Origin: Clostridium fessum | GTDB lineage: Bacteria > Bacillota > Clostridia > Lachnospirales > Lachnospiraceae | Length of the DNA stretch: 64,000 nucleotides | Assembly (NCBI RefSeq): GCF_003024715.1 | Contig: NZ_PYLO01000002.1 | Location: forward strand, 124,001 to 188,000 | Direction of reading: 5' to 3' | In this document: positions 33,721 to 41,779 of the stretch, one piece after another | How the letters are laid out: every line of letters begins with the position of its first letter | How positions within the stretch are numbered: position 1 is the stretch's first letter | The notes under the pieces: generated by a model | What the model was told of the DNA's origin: nothing | Databases searched by the model: none | What the model saw: only the letters and a program-made list of their open reading frames with translations | Position numbers and translations under genes: made by a program

Positions 33721-34524
33721 TTAAGGCTGAAGCCAATAACTGTCTGGACGGGCAATTAGTCTCGCATTATTATATGCCATTTCCGTTGTAAGACATGTAT
33801 GTCCATAATAAACGGTTCCATCATCACTCAGAGATAAAACCAAAGCTAAATCTGGTTTATCTGGATTCGTTAAGTATAAAGGAGCTAACAATTGAATTTT
33901 GTCATTATAAAATTGCGGAACAACCGTTTTATAATTAGCTTCTATGCGCTTCTTAACTGACCTGATAGCCCCATCAATTAAATTCTGACAAAACTCTTTA
34001 CCATTAGCACGTAACTGTTCAGGTATTCTCAAAAAATTTTCCTCGTCATACAATATATGATCCCACTGTGGAATGATGTCTAACTTAATATCATATATTA
34101 ACGCACTCGGATCATCAAAATAACTTGCTCTCTGCAAATCTAATGCAGCAGAATTAGAAATATCTGCAAATTTTATCGTGTAACTATTGTAAAACGCAGT
34201 AAATCTCCACTCTTGAAATCCAGCTATCGGATTTTTAATGCAATAAAAGTAAATTGGCTGCCATGTCTTATCATATAATCCTGTATTAAAACAACCCACT
34301 TTATCATCCATATAAATATACTTTTGCTTATCACTGTCAGGAGCTTCTTCTCGTTCTTTCCACAATTTTTCAAAAGTAAAATACAGATAATTTCTCAAGA
34401 TACCAAAATCTTCTTTTCCTGCATAACTCCATTTTTCAGCCGGTAAATCATTCGTTGCCAACATTTGTAATCTATTTGTAAAAAATTCATAATTGCCCAA
34501 AAAACTCCAATCCTTAAGACGCAT
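33721..34524 (-). CDS. DUF3825 domain protein (element A cargo)
   Basis: A 267-aa protein matching DUF3825: DWSFLGNYEFFTNRLQMLA near the start, NYLYFTFEKL, VGCFNTGLYDKTWQPIYFY in the middle and YNNARLIARPDSYWLQP at the end. DUF3825 is of unknown activity and in other proteins is joined to RNA-binding-type domains. An in-frame ATG at 34542 exists, but GGAG lies 8 bases before the ATG at 34524. As sole cargo at the end of a mobile element it may have a defence-related or RNA-related role (inference). Confidence 0.8.
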   Translation of the reverse strand: MRLKDWSFLGNYEFFTNRLQMLATNDLPAEKWSYAGKEDFGILRNYLYFTFEKLWKEREEAPDSDKQKYIYMDDKVGCFNTGLYDKTWQPIYFYCIKNPIAGFQEWRFTAFYNSYTIKFADISNSAALDLQRASYFDDPSALIYDIKLDIIPQWDHILYDEENFLRIPEQLRANGKEFCQNLIDGAIRSVKKRIEANYKTVVPQFYNDKIQLLAPLYLTNPDKPDLALVLSLSDDGTVYYGHTCLTTEMAYNNARLIARPDSYWLQP

Positions 34525-34725
34525 ATATTTTTCTCCATTCAAAATAAAATCAGCTTAGTCTATCGCAACCATTTCTACATCCTTATTATAGCAAATCCTC
34601 GCAGATTAACAACCTATTTTTGAAATGTTACGCAATAGAAGCTCATTTTCGGAGATTTAGATTAAAGTATCGCAGCACCTTTTATCATCTCTGAAATCCC
34701 TTGAAAAATAAGTCTTTCGGAGCGC

Positions 34726-35685
34726 CTAATGCGTAACATTCTGCTCCAGCCCCATTTCCTTTATCACTTGCTTTGCATTATCCGCTTTATCACTGGGTAC
34801 AATAATTGCAATCCTATCATCAATACCTCTGCCCATGCCATAACGTACAGACGCAAATCCGGCATCTCCTAAATCCTGTCCGTATGCCATAATACCGTTA
34901 TCTTTCAATGTACTTATTATCATTTCCGCCTGCATATTTCCGTCCGCTATAAATACATTTACAGGCTGTTGCTCTTTAACCAGTACAGTCTCATTGTCCG
35001 GCATACTTTTTTCTCTTCTTTTATGATTGAAACAAGCCAGTATTCTCAATACCCCAAAACCAACTATGGCAATTCCCACAAAAAATATAAGTGCGCTATG
35101 AACCGCTTGAGACGTTGTTGCGCCTAATCTGATATAGCAAATAACCAATGCCACCGCAAATACTCCGGCACATATCACAGCTATCAACGCATCTGTAAAT
35201 GGCGTACTTTTGAATCTGGAACCAGTCTCCCAAACTCCATTATAGGTCATCACTCCAATATAAGCCGCTCCACCAACAAGTAAAACAGCAGTTTCTCCTG
35301 CCACAATCGCCAATTCTCCCACCATGAGAAGCTGAATAATTATCACAGCCGCACAAATAGCAAAGGTTAGACCAAATGCAATATTTCCGGCTTTTGTTAC
35401 CCTCTCTTTTTCCAGTTTGTTATAGTCTGCCACTTTAGATAATGTTTCTTTCAATTCTTTATCCATACTCTCGCTTTTCCTTTCTCCGTCCAAAATTTCT
35501 TTCACTTCTACATTATAGAACTCTGCCATTTTGATAAGGATACTTAAATCTGGCATATTGGTTCCTGTTTCCCACCGAGAGATCGTTCTTCCCGATACAA
35601 GAAGAATTTCTGCAAGCTGTTCTTGTGTTAATCCTCGTTCTTTACGAAGCACCTTTAAAAATTCTCCTATCTTTTTCGTATCCAT
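34726..35685 (-). CDS. XRE-family regulator with membrane segments and DUF2007-like C-terminus
   Basis: A 319-aa protein with three parts. The N-terminal helix-turn-helix is at about 5-60 (LTQEQLAEILLVSGRTISRW). Four or five hydrophobic segments lie between about 100 and 220. A C-terminal cytosolic domain (VNVFIADGNMQAEMIISTLK, IAIIVPSDKADNAKQVIKEM) resembles DUF2007, a putative signal-transducing domain. It is a membrane-tethered repressor candidate. A palindrome at 35770-35789 upstream is a plausible autoregulatory operator. 34525-34725 between it and DUF3825 holds no gene. Confidence 0.8.
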   Translation of the reverse strand: MDTKKIGEFLKVLRKERGLTQEQLAEILLVSGRTISRWETGTNMPDLSILIKMAEFYNVEVKEILDGERKSESMDKELKETLSKVADYNKLEKERVTKAGNIAFGLTFAICAAVIIIQLLMVGELAIVAGETAVLLVGGAAYIGVMTYNGVWETGSRFKSTPFTDALIAVICAGVFAVALVICYIRLGATTSQAVHSALIFFVGIAIVGFGVLRILACFNHKRREKSMPDNETVLVKEQQPVNVFIADGNMQAEMIISTLKDNGIMAYGQDLGDAGFASVRYGMGRGIDDRIAIIVPSDKADNAKQVIKEMGLEQNVTH

Positions 35686-35769
35686 TCCTTTCCCCTCCTT
35701 TCACTTGCACATTACCATAAATGTCTACAGCAAAACACGACACAAAGCGAGAAATGCCCTATTTTCGCC

Positions 35770-35789
35770 ATTAGACACGATTGTCTAAT
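35770..35789. promoter_or_regulatory. Palindromic operator candidate for the membrane XRE regulator
   Basis: ATTAGACA-CGAT-TGTCTAAT, perfect 8-bp arms, 85 bases upstream of the regulator start. Confidence 0.5.
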
Positions 35790-35877
35790 TAAATTTTCTC
35801 ATACTGCAAGGTCATTTTACCAGATACCTGCTCAATTATCCATGTAATTTTAAAAACAAATAGCAAATCCCCACCAG

Positions 35878-35967
35878 CCAGTCAAGAGTAAACTGAACGA
35901 CTACGCCGCTCTTGACTAACTGGCGGAGATTCGCTTCATGGCAGCTAAGAGGGCTTTAAGCAGCCCT
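35878..35967. terminator. Hairpin pair beyond the relaxase gene
   Basis: GCCAGTCAAGAG pairs with CTCTTGACTAACTGGC (one arm has a 4-base insertion). GAGGGC/GCCCTC hairpin at 35948-35967. No long T-run; they may terminate relaxase transcription or serve element replication. Confidence 0.4.
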
Positions 35968-35974
35968 CTGCCTG

Positions 35975-37288
35975 TCAGCGGGCTTCCCGATTGTATTTTC
36001 TCCTTATAGCCCGTTTCTGCTCGGCTTCTATCTGTTCCTGTTGCTTCGCCCGGTTAATAACAGCGTTTACCTTTTCAGAGCCGACCACCGCCTTTATACG
36101 TCCAAAATCTGCCGCCACTATCCGCAGTTCCCTGTTTTCGTCTAAAACTTCTTCCAGCCTGTTTGTCAACCGCTCGTTTCCGCTCCGTTCCCTGTTATAA
36201 GCCGCTTGCAGCTTCGTAAATTTGTTTGAAATATCCAGATACGCCGAATAGATAGAGCGCATAACTTGAACCATTTTCACTACAAGAGGTTTCGCCTTTT
36301 TCTCCCGGTATGATTTTGCAGATTCTACAACCGCCGCTTCTGGAAGCGTCTGCTCCGGATCTGCGGAAAAATCTGCCGCCAGCTTCTCCATGTTCTTAAC
36401 CATAGGGGCAAGTTCATTCATGCGTTTCTGGTATTTATCCGCCTGCTTCTGCGCTTTCTCTGCTTCCTGCCGGGACTCCTGTAAATCTTCCTGCAAGGAG
36501 CGAATCTCATCATCAACCTGTAACAACTGTTCATGCAAATCTTCGTTGATTTCTTGAAAAGCGGCATTTTCTTCCTGCAATTTCGCTTTCTTCGCTTCCA
36601 ACTCTGCAACTTCCTTTGCCCTCTCCTTTTTCTCAAAATCCAAGACGGATAAATGCTTTTCATGTGTGCCTTTCTTCTCCCATTCAATCCCATGTTCCAG
36701 CATGACAGCGGCAAGCTGTTCTTTCTCATAAGCCACCCACTGATTTAATTCTGTTTCACGTCTTGTACCGCCTTTAAAGCCGAGAGCAGATAACGCCTGT
36801 TTCAGTGATACTCTTGTATCAAGCCCCCGCTTGCTTCCTGTCGTATACGGTACAAAATCTATGTGCAAGTGGGGCGTTGCTTCGTCCATGTGAAGATAGG
36901 CAGCAAATACTCTCAAAGTGAGATTGCGCTGCCGGAAACCTTGCATATATTCATCAAGTACCTTTGCCGCAAGCTGTCCGTCCTCTGTTTTTGCCCCCAT
37001 ATTGTCCTTATCGCCTATCTGCACAATGATTTCATGGAATGGTTTTTCCTGCTTTCCACGCAGTATTTTATTGTAATAATCATCAATCCGGCGGTCACTT
37101 CTGGTCTGTTTCTCATTGTACCGGGCAAGTGCTTCATCAAACCATTCGTGATATACGTCTTTAACATTTTCGTTGCAGTATTCCACGTTCAGACAACTTC
37201 GCTCCGGGTCAGTATTCTTTGCATGGAATTTTCTGCTGTTATGGTTGACAGAGCCTTTTCCTGTCATAAAGCTGATCGTTCGCTTCAA
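35975..37288 (-). CDS. mobV: MobV/Pre-type relaxase (plasmid recombination enzyme)
   Basis: DNA relaxase (437 aa) that nicks oriT to start conjugative mobilisation. The N-terminal region has HNSR at 16-19 (MobV motif I region). Motif III, HMDEATPHLHIDFVPYT at 133-149, supplies metal-binding histidines. A long coiled coil follows from about 210 to 300 (EVAELEAKKAKLQEENAAF). The C-terminus is basic. The oriT-like palindrome lies just upstream, as usual for MobV systems. Together with the MobC-like gene it makes element A mobilizable but not self-transmissible. Confidence 0.92.
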   Translation of the reverse strand: MKRTISFMTGKGSVNHNSRKFHAKNTDPERSCLNVEYCNENVKDVYHEWFDEALARYNEKQTRSDRRIDDYYNKILRGKQEKPFHEIIVQIGDKDNMGAKTEDGQLAAKVLDEYMQGFRQRNLTLRVFAAYLHMDEATPHLHIDFVPYTTGSKRGLDTRVSLKQALSALGFKGGTRRETELNQWVAYEKEQLAAVMLEHGIEWEKKGTHEKHLSVLDFEKKERAKEVAELEAKKAKLQEENAAFQEINEDLHEQLLQVDDEIRSLQEDLQESRQEAEKAQKQADKYQKRMNELAPMVKNMEKLAADFSADPEQTLPEAAVVESAKSYREKKAKPLVVKMVQVMRSIYSAYLDISNKFTKLQAAYNRERSGNERLTNRLEEVLDENRELRIVAADFGRIKAVVGSEKVNAVINRAKQQEQIEAEQKRAIRRKYNREAR

Positions 37289-37344
37289 TCAATATCCTTT
37301 CTCCCTGTCCGGGTAATCAGCGCCGGATACGGCGCATAGGCTTT

Positions 37345-37446
37345 GTTACTTTCGCCGAAAGTAACGCAAAAGCACTTTTGACAGCCGTTCCGTCCATCAA
37401 AAGCTGCCTTTGCGCTCTGCCGAGGGCTTTTCCGTCCTACGGACGG
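37345..37446. other. oriT candidate upstream of the relaxase
   Basis: A 21-base palindrome GTTACTTTC-GCC-GAAAGTAAC at 37345-37365, followed by a GC-rich hairpin CCGTCC-TAC-GGACGG near 37432-37446. The position, 57 bases upstream of the MobV start, is where oriT is normally found. The nic site is not identified. Confidence 0.45.
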
Positions 37447-37676
37447 AGCGGCTGTTCCCGCCGCTTTGCTTCCGCCGCCATAGCTTTTCGGATAGCCGAA
37501 AGTACGTTTTCCACCGTACATTCCTCCCATCCGGCAAGCCATACCAGCGTCCGCATTTCTGCCACAGTCAGTTCCACATCTCCAAAGATTTCGTTGAGTG
37601 CAGCAATCCTCCGGGCTTCACTTTCGTATAAATATTTGTTCACGTTCCGAGTTCCCCATTCTGGCTGAATTATCAT
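37437..37676 (-). CDS. Small hypothetical protein of element A (1)
   Basis: A 79-aa protein (MIIQPEWGTRNVNKYLYESE, VELTVAEMRTLVWLAGWEEC) without known motifs; proteins like it accompany MobV relaxases in Firmicute elements. GAAAGGTG lies about 8 bases before the ATG at 37676, while the longer frame from 37709 lacks a ribosome site. Possibly a DNA-binding accessory of the relaxosome, but this is a guess. Confidence 0.65.
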   Translation of the reverse strand: MIIQPEWGTRNVNKYLYESEARRIAALNEIFGDVELTVAEMRTLVWLAGWEECTVENVLSAIRKAMAAEAKRREQPLRP

Positions 37677-37747
37677 TGAATCACACCTTTCTCGTTGTCT
37701 TCTATCCACAGGAGCGTAACACGCTCCTGTCTATTATCAAAGGAAAA

Positions 37748-37984
37748 CTACCAGCGGAAGTTGTCCGACACTCCACGTTTTTCCAGATATTCCTGTCTGG
37801 CTTTTTCCCGTTCTTCCTGTGTGGGCGCAGTCTTATATTTCGCATATAATTCATGGCGCACCAGCGAATCCAATTTCTGCTCCAATCCCTGCCGGATTTC
37901 ATTCAGACAATCATCATCTTCCATTAGATGATAGCGGAGCAGAGATACAAACAATTCATAAGGAATTTGCACGTTTTTCATCAC
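37748..37984 (-). CDS. Small hypothetical protein of element A (2)
   Basis: A 78-aa, charged, helical protein (MKNVQIPYELFVSLLRYHLM, EEREKARQEYLEKRGVSDNF). It resembles short conserved proteins, sometimes annotated complexin-like, found next to mobilisation genes in Clostridial elements. No catalytic motif. It lies 98 bases after the RepA-like ATPase gene and 72 before the next small gene. Confidence 0.65.
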   Translation of the reverse strand: MMKNVQIPYELFVSLLRYHLMEDDDCLNEIRQGLEQKLDSLVRHELYAKYKTAPTQEEREKARQEYLEKRGVSDNFRW

Positions 37985-38081
37985 TTAATCCTTTCTGCGT
38001 CGGTTTGCGTCGATAGCGTCGATATTTTCTATACCAGCCCTCTGTAAAAAATACCGTCGCAACCGACGCATATCGTCGCTT

Positions 38082-39212
38082 TTACTCTCTCGGCTCAAGC
38101 CGTTTCAGAATAATCTTCCTTTCATGCCCCCGCTTATTGTCATAGAAAATTCCATAATCATTAAGCAACTGGCTATTGACTACATTCAGCTTTCTGGAAA
38201 GCACGTTTGCCTGTATCTGCATATCCGGCAACTGGCTCACAAGTTCTGTTGCTGTCCCCTCCCATTCCGGCTTATCTTCTGTCAGAAAATTGTTGATTGC
38301 TTCCAGCAGGGGATTCGGCGGCTGTTTCCACAGTTCCGTTTCTGCCTTTTTGAATTTCCAGACGCAGCGCTCCCGGTCAAACTCTATAGTCAGTTCCTGA
38401 TCCGGCTGGTCACGCCCCACTATATCCATGACCGCCTCATTGTCAGTGCGCTTTTTCTTGTGCATGATAAACGCCCCGTCTGCCGCTCCAAGCAGCCCGT
38501 TCGTACCGGAAATCATATCAAAGCTGTCCTCGGATTCCAACTTGCGTGTGTGATGAACCACCAGCAGGCAGATACCGTATTTATCGCTGAACGACTTTAA
38601 CTTTGTCACAATCTCGTAGTCGCTGGAATAGCTGTACCTGTCCCCACCGACCTCACGCACTTTCTGGAGCGTGTCAATGATAATCAGCCTTGCGTCCGTA
38701 TGCTCTTTCAGAAATTCCTCTAATTGTTTGTCTAAGCCCTCATTCAAGGTCTTTGCCTGTGTCGCAAAGTACAGGTTATCCGCACATTCCACACCGAACA
38801 TACCGGAGAGCCGCCGCTGAAGCCTTGCATAATCATCTTCCAGTGCAAGATACAGCACCGTACCCTTTCGGACAGGATAATCCCACAGCGGAAGCCCCAT
38901 TGCCACATGATAGGCAAGCTGTCCCATAAAGAACGATTTCCCAACTTTCGGCGCACCTACAAAAAGATAAGTGCCGCCATAGAGAAACCCGTCCACAACC
39001 GGCGTTCTCGGCGGGTAGAGTGTATCATACAGTTCCGTCATGGAAACGGTTTGAAGCCCGCCGCTCCCGGATTTCTCCGGGTTTTGTGCGGCTTGCAGAT
39101 TGATTTGTGCTGTTTCATTTGCTATAATTTCATTGTAATTTTTTAATTGCGGCTGCGCCCCATCTGCGCCAACAGATGATACGGGAGCAGTCGTTTTCAT
39201 TTTTTCTGTCAT
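38082..39212 (-). CDS. RepA-like RecA-fold ATPase (AAA_25)
   Basis: A 376-aa ATPase of the RecA/DnaB fold. Walker A GAPKVGKSF is near 91-99, ALEDDYARLQRR near 128-139, and Walker B ARLIIIDTLQKVRE near 175-188. LLVVHHTRKLESEDSFDMIS follows as the motif 3 region. Such proteins act as replicative helicase-like factors of plasmids and mobilizable elements, so element A may replicate after excision. The C-terminal 80 residues look like a winged-helix DNA-binding region. It overlaps the MobC-like gene by 4 bases. Confidence 0.82.
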   Translation of the reverse strand: MTEKMKTTAPVSSVGADGAQPQLKNYNEIIANETAQINLQAAQNPEKSGSGGLQTVSMTELYDTLYPPRTPVVDGFLYGGTYLFVGAPKVGKSFFMGQLAYHVAMGLPLWDYPVRKGTVLYLALEDDYARLQRRLSGMFGVECADNLYFATQAKTLNEGLDKQLEEFLKEHTDARLIIIDTLQKVREVGGDRYSYSSDYEIVTKLKSFSDKYGICLLVVHHTRKLESEDSFDMISGTNGLLGAADGAFIMHKKKRTDNEAVMDIVGRDQPDQELTIEFDRERCVWKFKKAETELWKQPPNPLLEAINNFLTEDKPEWEGTATELVSQLPDMQIQANVLSRKLNVVNSQLLNDYGIFYDNKRGHERKIILKRLEPRE

Positions 39213-39532
39213 TCATCTTCTCCTTTCAGACCGTCTAATGTAATTGCGATTACCTGCAACGTGTAGAGCAGTTCGTCATTGTCCGGGCTTAATGCTTCCA
39301 ATCGCTTCAATTCCTCGTAGATAGCCGCCATTTGATTTTTCAGAGCCTTATACACCCTCGGATTGCCCTGTACTACTACGTCCCGGCACAGCAGCCGCCT
39401 TGTGATATAGTCCTGCTTTGTCAAACCCGACAATGCCACCAAATCGTTAAGCAGCTTCGCTTCTTCGTCCGATACCCGGAACGCTACTGTATGATTGCGC
39501 CACCGCCCTTTATAATCAAGTGTTCTTTCCAT
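39209..39532 (-). CDS. MobC-like relaxosome accessory protein
   Basis: A 107-aa protein with an N-terminal ribbon-helix-helix-like region (HTVAFRVSDEEAKLLNDLVA, GLTKQDYITRRLL) typical of MobC/relaxosome accessory proteins that bind oriT and assist the relaxase. The C-terminal half is helical. The start overlaps the integrase stop by 17 bases and the end overlaps the RepA-like gene. Confidence 0.75.
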   Translation of the reverse strand: MERTLDYKGRWRNHTVAFRVSDEEAKLLNDLVALSGLTKQDYITRRLLCRDVVVQGNPRVYKALKNQMAAIYEELKRLEALSPDNDELLYTLQVIAITLDGLKGEDE

Positions 39533-40616
39533 TTGCGTCCTCCTTTGTCATTCGCTCCATTTCCAGTTTTTCTGCCATTTCCGTCTGCACCGTAGGAAAC
39601 AAGTGGGCGTAGCGGTAAGTGATTTTCTCCGCTTCATGCCCCATACGATCCCCAATCGCCAGCACTGAAAATCCCATGTCTATTAACAGGGAAACCGCAC
39701 TATGCCGGATGTCGTGAACGCGAATCTTTTTTACGCCCGCCTGCTTTGCCCCTCGCTCCATTTCGTGATTGAGATAGGATTTTGTGACCGTAAACAGCCG
39801 CTCGTTCGGCTGAATGTCGTAAAGCATTTTGATATATTCCTGCATTTCCTCACAGAGAAATGGCGGCATTTTGATTGTACGGTTACTCTTTTTCGTTTTC
39901 GGGCTTGTGATAATATCACTCCCTTTAGATCGGTGAAATGTCTTGCTGATTGTGACTGTCTGCTTCTGGAAGTCAAAATCAGCCGGAGTAAGCGCCAGCA
40001 GTTCGCCGGAGCGGATTCCACACCAGTAAAGCATTTCAAAGGCATAATAGGAACGGGGCTTATCCATCATGGCTTCGGAGAATTTCAGATATTCCTCTTT
40101 CGTCCAGAAGTCCATTTCTTTCGGAACCTCATTTCCCATTGTGCCAGCCCGCCTTGCCGGATTGTAGGGCAGGTTATAGAAGTTCACAGCATGGTTGAAA
40201 ATCGCTGTAAGCTGGGCGTGTATGGTTTTCAGATAATCCGCCGAATAGGGCTTCCCTTTCTCGTCCCGGTACGCCATGAGTTCATTCTGCCATGCGATAA
40301 TGTCTTTTGCTTCAATCTCCGCTATCTCCCGATTCCCGAAATACGGTAAAATCTTTGTGCGGATTACATGGCTTTTGGATTCCCATGTGCTTTCCTTGAC
40401 ACGCTGTTTCTTGTCGGCTTCGTAAACCTCAAAGAAACTGGCAAACGTCATATCCAGCTTTGCACCCTGTTTCAGCATGGCTTCATGCTCCCACGCCTGT
40501 GCTTCCCGCTTCGTAGCAAATCCCCGTTTCTGGGTCTGCTTCCGCTCCCCTTTCCAGTTTGTGAAACGATAGATTACCCGCCACGTTCCCGTAGCATTGT
40601 CTTTGTATACAGCCAT
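39516..40616 (-). CDS. int: Tyrosine site-specific integrase of element A
   Basis: A 366-aa phage/ICE-type integrase. The arm-binding domain (MAVYKDNATGTWRVIYRFTN) should read the GTTGCCA arm repeats. A core-binding SAM-like domain covers about 55-150. The catalytic domain has Arg202 (GIRSGE), Lys near 240-242, His301 and Arg304 (HDIRHS), His327 (MGHEAE) and Tyr336 (TYRYAHL), so it is intact. It catalyses insertion at the 3' end of guaA and excision. AGGAAAGGAG precedes the ATG. It is followed by mobC in the same transcript. Confidence 0.95.
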   Translation of the reverse strand: MAVYKDNATGTWRVIYRFTNWKGERKQTQKRGFATKREAQAWEHEAMLKQGAKLDMTFASFFEVYEADKKQRVKESTWESKSHVIRTKILPYFGNREIAEIEAKDIIAWQNELMAYRDEKGKPYSADYLKTIHAQLTAIFNHAVNFYNLPYNPARRAGTMGNEVPKEMDFWTKEEYLKFSEAMMDKPRSYYAFEMLYWCGIRSGELLALTPADFDFQKQTVTISKTFHRSKGSDIITSPKTKKSNRTIKMPPFLCEEMQEYIKMLYDIQPNERLFTVTKSYLNHEMERGAKQAGVKKIRVHDIRHSAVSLLIDMGFSVLAIGDRMGHEAEKITYRYAHLFPTVQTEMAEKLEMERMTKEDANGKNT

Positions 40617-40636
40617 TCAAATCATCTCCTTTCCTC

Positions 40637-40816
40637 TTAATCGCTGTAACAGACCTTTTTATGAAAAAATGTAGCGTTCACACGACCAGCCACCGTCAAA
40701 TAACCCTGTTTTTGTAATTCTGCGTTCAGTTCCCGCACAATCTGGTAGGCTTTTGACTTTGACACCCGCAATTCCGCTGCCACTTCCTCCACAGTCATAA
40801 ATGATTTTTCTACCAT
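40637..40816 (-). CDS. Excisionase-like helix-turn-helix protein
   Basis: A 59-aa protein, MVEKSFMTVEEVAAELRVSK followed by SKAYQIVRELNAELQKQGYL and ending KKVCYSD. It is a MerR/excisionase-type winged helix; such small proteins steer the integrase towards excision. It lies 20 bases before the integrase start on the same strand, the usual xis-int order. Confidence 0.8.
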   Translation of the reverse strand: MVEKSFMTVEEVAAELRVSKSKAYQIVRELNAELQKQGYLTVAGRVNATFFHKKVCYSD

Positions 40817-40840
40817 TCGGTTATCCTCCCCTTTCTCAAT

Positions 40841-40935
40841 TTAACTATTTTTGTTTAAGTTATATCCATAATACTAAATAAGTTCCGTTAAGTCAAGTGG
40901 TTTGCAGAAAAATCTTAACTCTTTTTATTTAAGTT
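40841..40935. promoter_or_regulatory. Control region with TTAA-centred inverted repeats
   Basis: TTAACTATTTTTGTTTAAGTTA at 40841-40862 in essence (arms TTAAC/GTTTAA) and CTTAA-N10-TTAAG at 40914-40933, between the divergent xis-int and regulator genes. Candidate operators for the element regulator. Confidence 0.45.
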
Positions 40936-40939
40936 CCTC

Positions 40940-40968
40940 TTGCTATTCCTATTGCACCATGTTATACT
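40940..40968 (+). promoter_or_regulatory. Promoter of the element A regulator
   Basis: TTGCTA (40940-40945), 17-base spacer, TATACT (40963-40968). Confidence 0.6.
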
Positions 40969-41033
40969 AACTTCAACAGAAATGGTTAAGTCAAGAATGG
41001 TTGTATCACTATAACTACAACGGAGGTTTTATT

Positions 41034-41567
41034 ATGGCAATCGGCAAACGAATCCGCTTTTTCCGCAATCGGAAAGGCATGACGCAGAAGCAATTAGGCG
41101 AAATCCTCGGTTTTCTCGGAAAGACCTCTGATGTCCGTATGGCGCAGTATGAATCAGAAGCCAGAACGCCGAAGCAAGACCTTGTAAAAGAAATGGCACA
41201 TATCTTTGATGTCAGCCCGCGAGCAATCACAGTCCCGGAGATTGACAGCTATATCGGGCTTATGCACACGCTCTTTGCGCTGGAAGATATGTACGGGCTG
41301 AAAATCGGAGAGATTGACGGAGAAGTGTGTCTGCGACTGGACAAGTCCACCGGCTCCACCTATTCCTCCATGTTTGATATGTTCCACGCATGGCAGGAAC
41401 AAGCTGCCCGTCTGGAACAGGGAGAGATAACCAAAGAGGAATACGACCAGTGGCGGTATAAATATCCTGAATTAGATACCTCGAATCACTGGCATAAAGT
41501 AGTCCCCTCAAAGGAGTTAAGCGACTATCTCACAGAAGCCTTGAAAAAGGACACTGAATCCCAATAG
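41034..41567 (+). CDS. XRE-family regulator of element A
   Basis: A 177-aa protein with an N-terminal helix-turn-helix (GKRIRFFRNRKGMTQKQLGE, about 4-60) and a C-terminal domain ending LEQGEITKEEYDQWRYKYPE. Divergent from xis-int, so probably the repressor or switch for excision genes. An in-frame ATG at 41001 exists, but GGAGG lies 9 bases before the ATG at 41034. A decayed relative of its C-terminus is found in element B at 31574-31912. Confidence 0.85.
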   Translation: MAIGKRIRFFRNRKGMTQKQLGEILGFLGKTSDVRMAQYESEARTPKQDLVKEMAHIFDVSPRAITVPEIDSYIGLMHTLFALEDMYGLKIGEIDGEVCLRLDKSTGSTYSSMFDMFHAWQEQAARLEQGEITKEEYDQWRYKYPELDTSNHWHKVVPSKELSDYLTEALKKDTESQ

Positions 41568-41594
41568 AGCGTGTTATTTTTGTCTCGAAATACA

Positions 41595-41646
41595 CAAAAA
41601 ACCTTGCCGACTTTCAGCTTCATTTCTGAAAATCAGCAAGGTTTTT
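41595..41646 (+). terminator. Terminator of the element A regulator
   Basis: AAAAACCTTGC with CTTTCAG pairs with CTGAAA and GCAAGGTTTTT, followed by a T-rich run. Confidence 0.75.
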
Positions 41647-41690
41647 CTGTTATTGAAGTATTCTGTTATTTAGTGAGTGATACCCGAAAT

Positions 41691-41779
41691 GTTGCCAAAT
41701 CGTTGCCAGTGCTTAAACAAATTTGTTTGCATCCCGCATAAATAAAGGCTTTTTCAAGTTCATATCATCACTCAAACTC
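41691..41779. repeat. Element A right end: arm repeats plus core site R in guaA
   Basis: GTTGCCA at 41691-41697 and 41702-41708 (period 11), CCCGCATAAA at 41733-41742, core ACTCAAACTC at 41770-41779, the last codons and stop of guaA. Spacings 62 and 37 match the other right ends. Confidence 0.82.

Larger units (their letters stand above)
33425..41779. mobile_element. Mobilizable integrative element A inserted at guaA
   Basis: About 8.35 kb bounded by core sites M and R with GTTGCCA arm pairs at both ends. Modules from right to left: regulator, excisionase-like gene, tyrosine integrase, MobC-like gene, RepA-like ATPase, two small genes, oriT-like palindrome, MobV relaxase, membrane XRE regulator, DUF3825 cargo. 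No type IV secretion genes, so it would need a helper conjugative element. Confidence 0.85.

Noticed and set aside
28862-41779. One single 12.9-kb island
   Set aside because: The middle core site at 33425 and the different arm words on its two sides show two separate elements rather than one.
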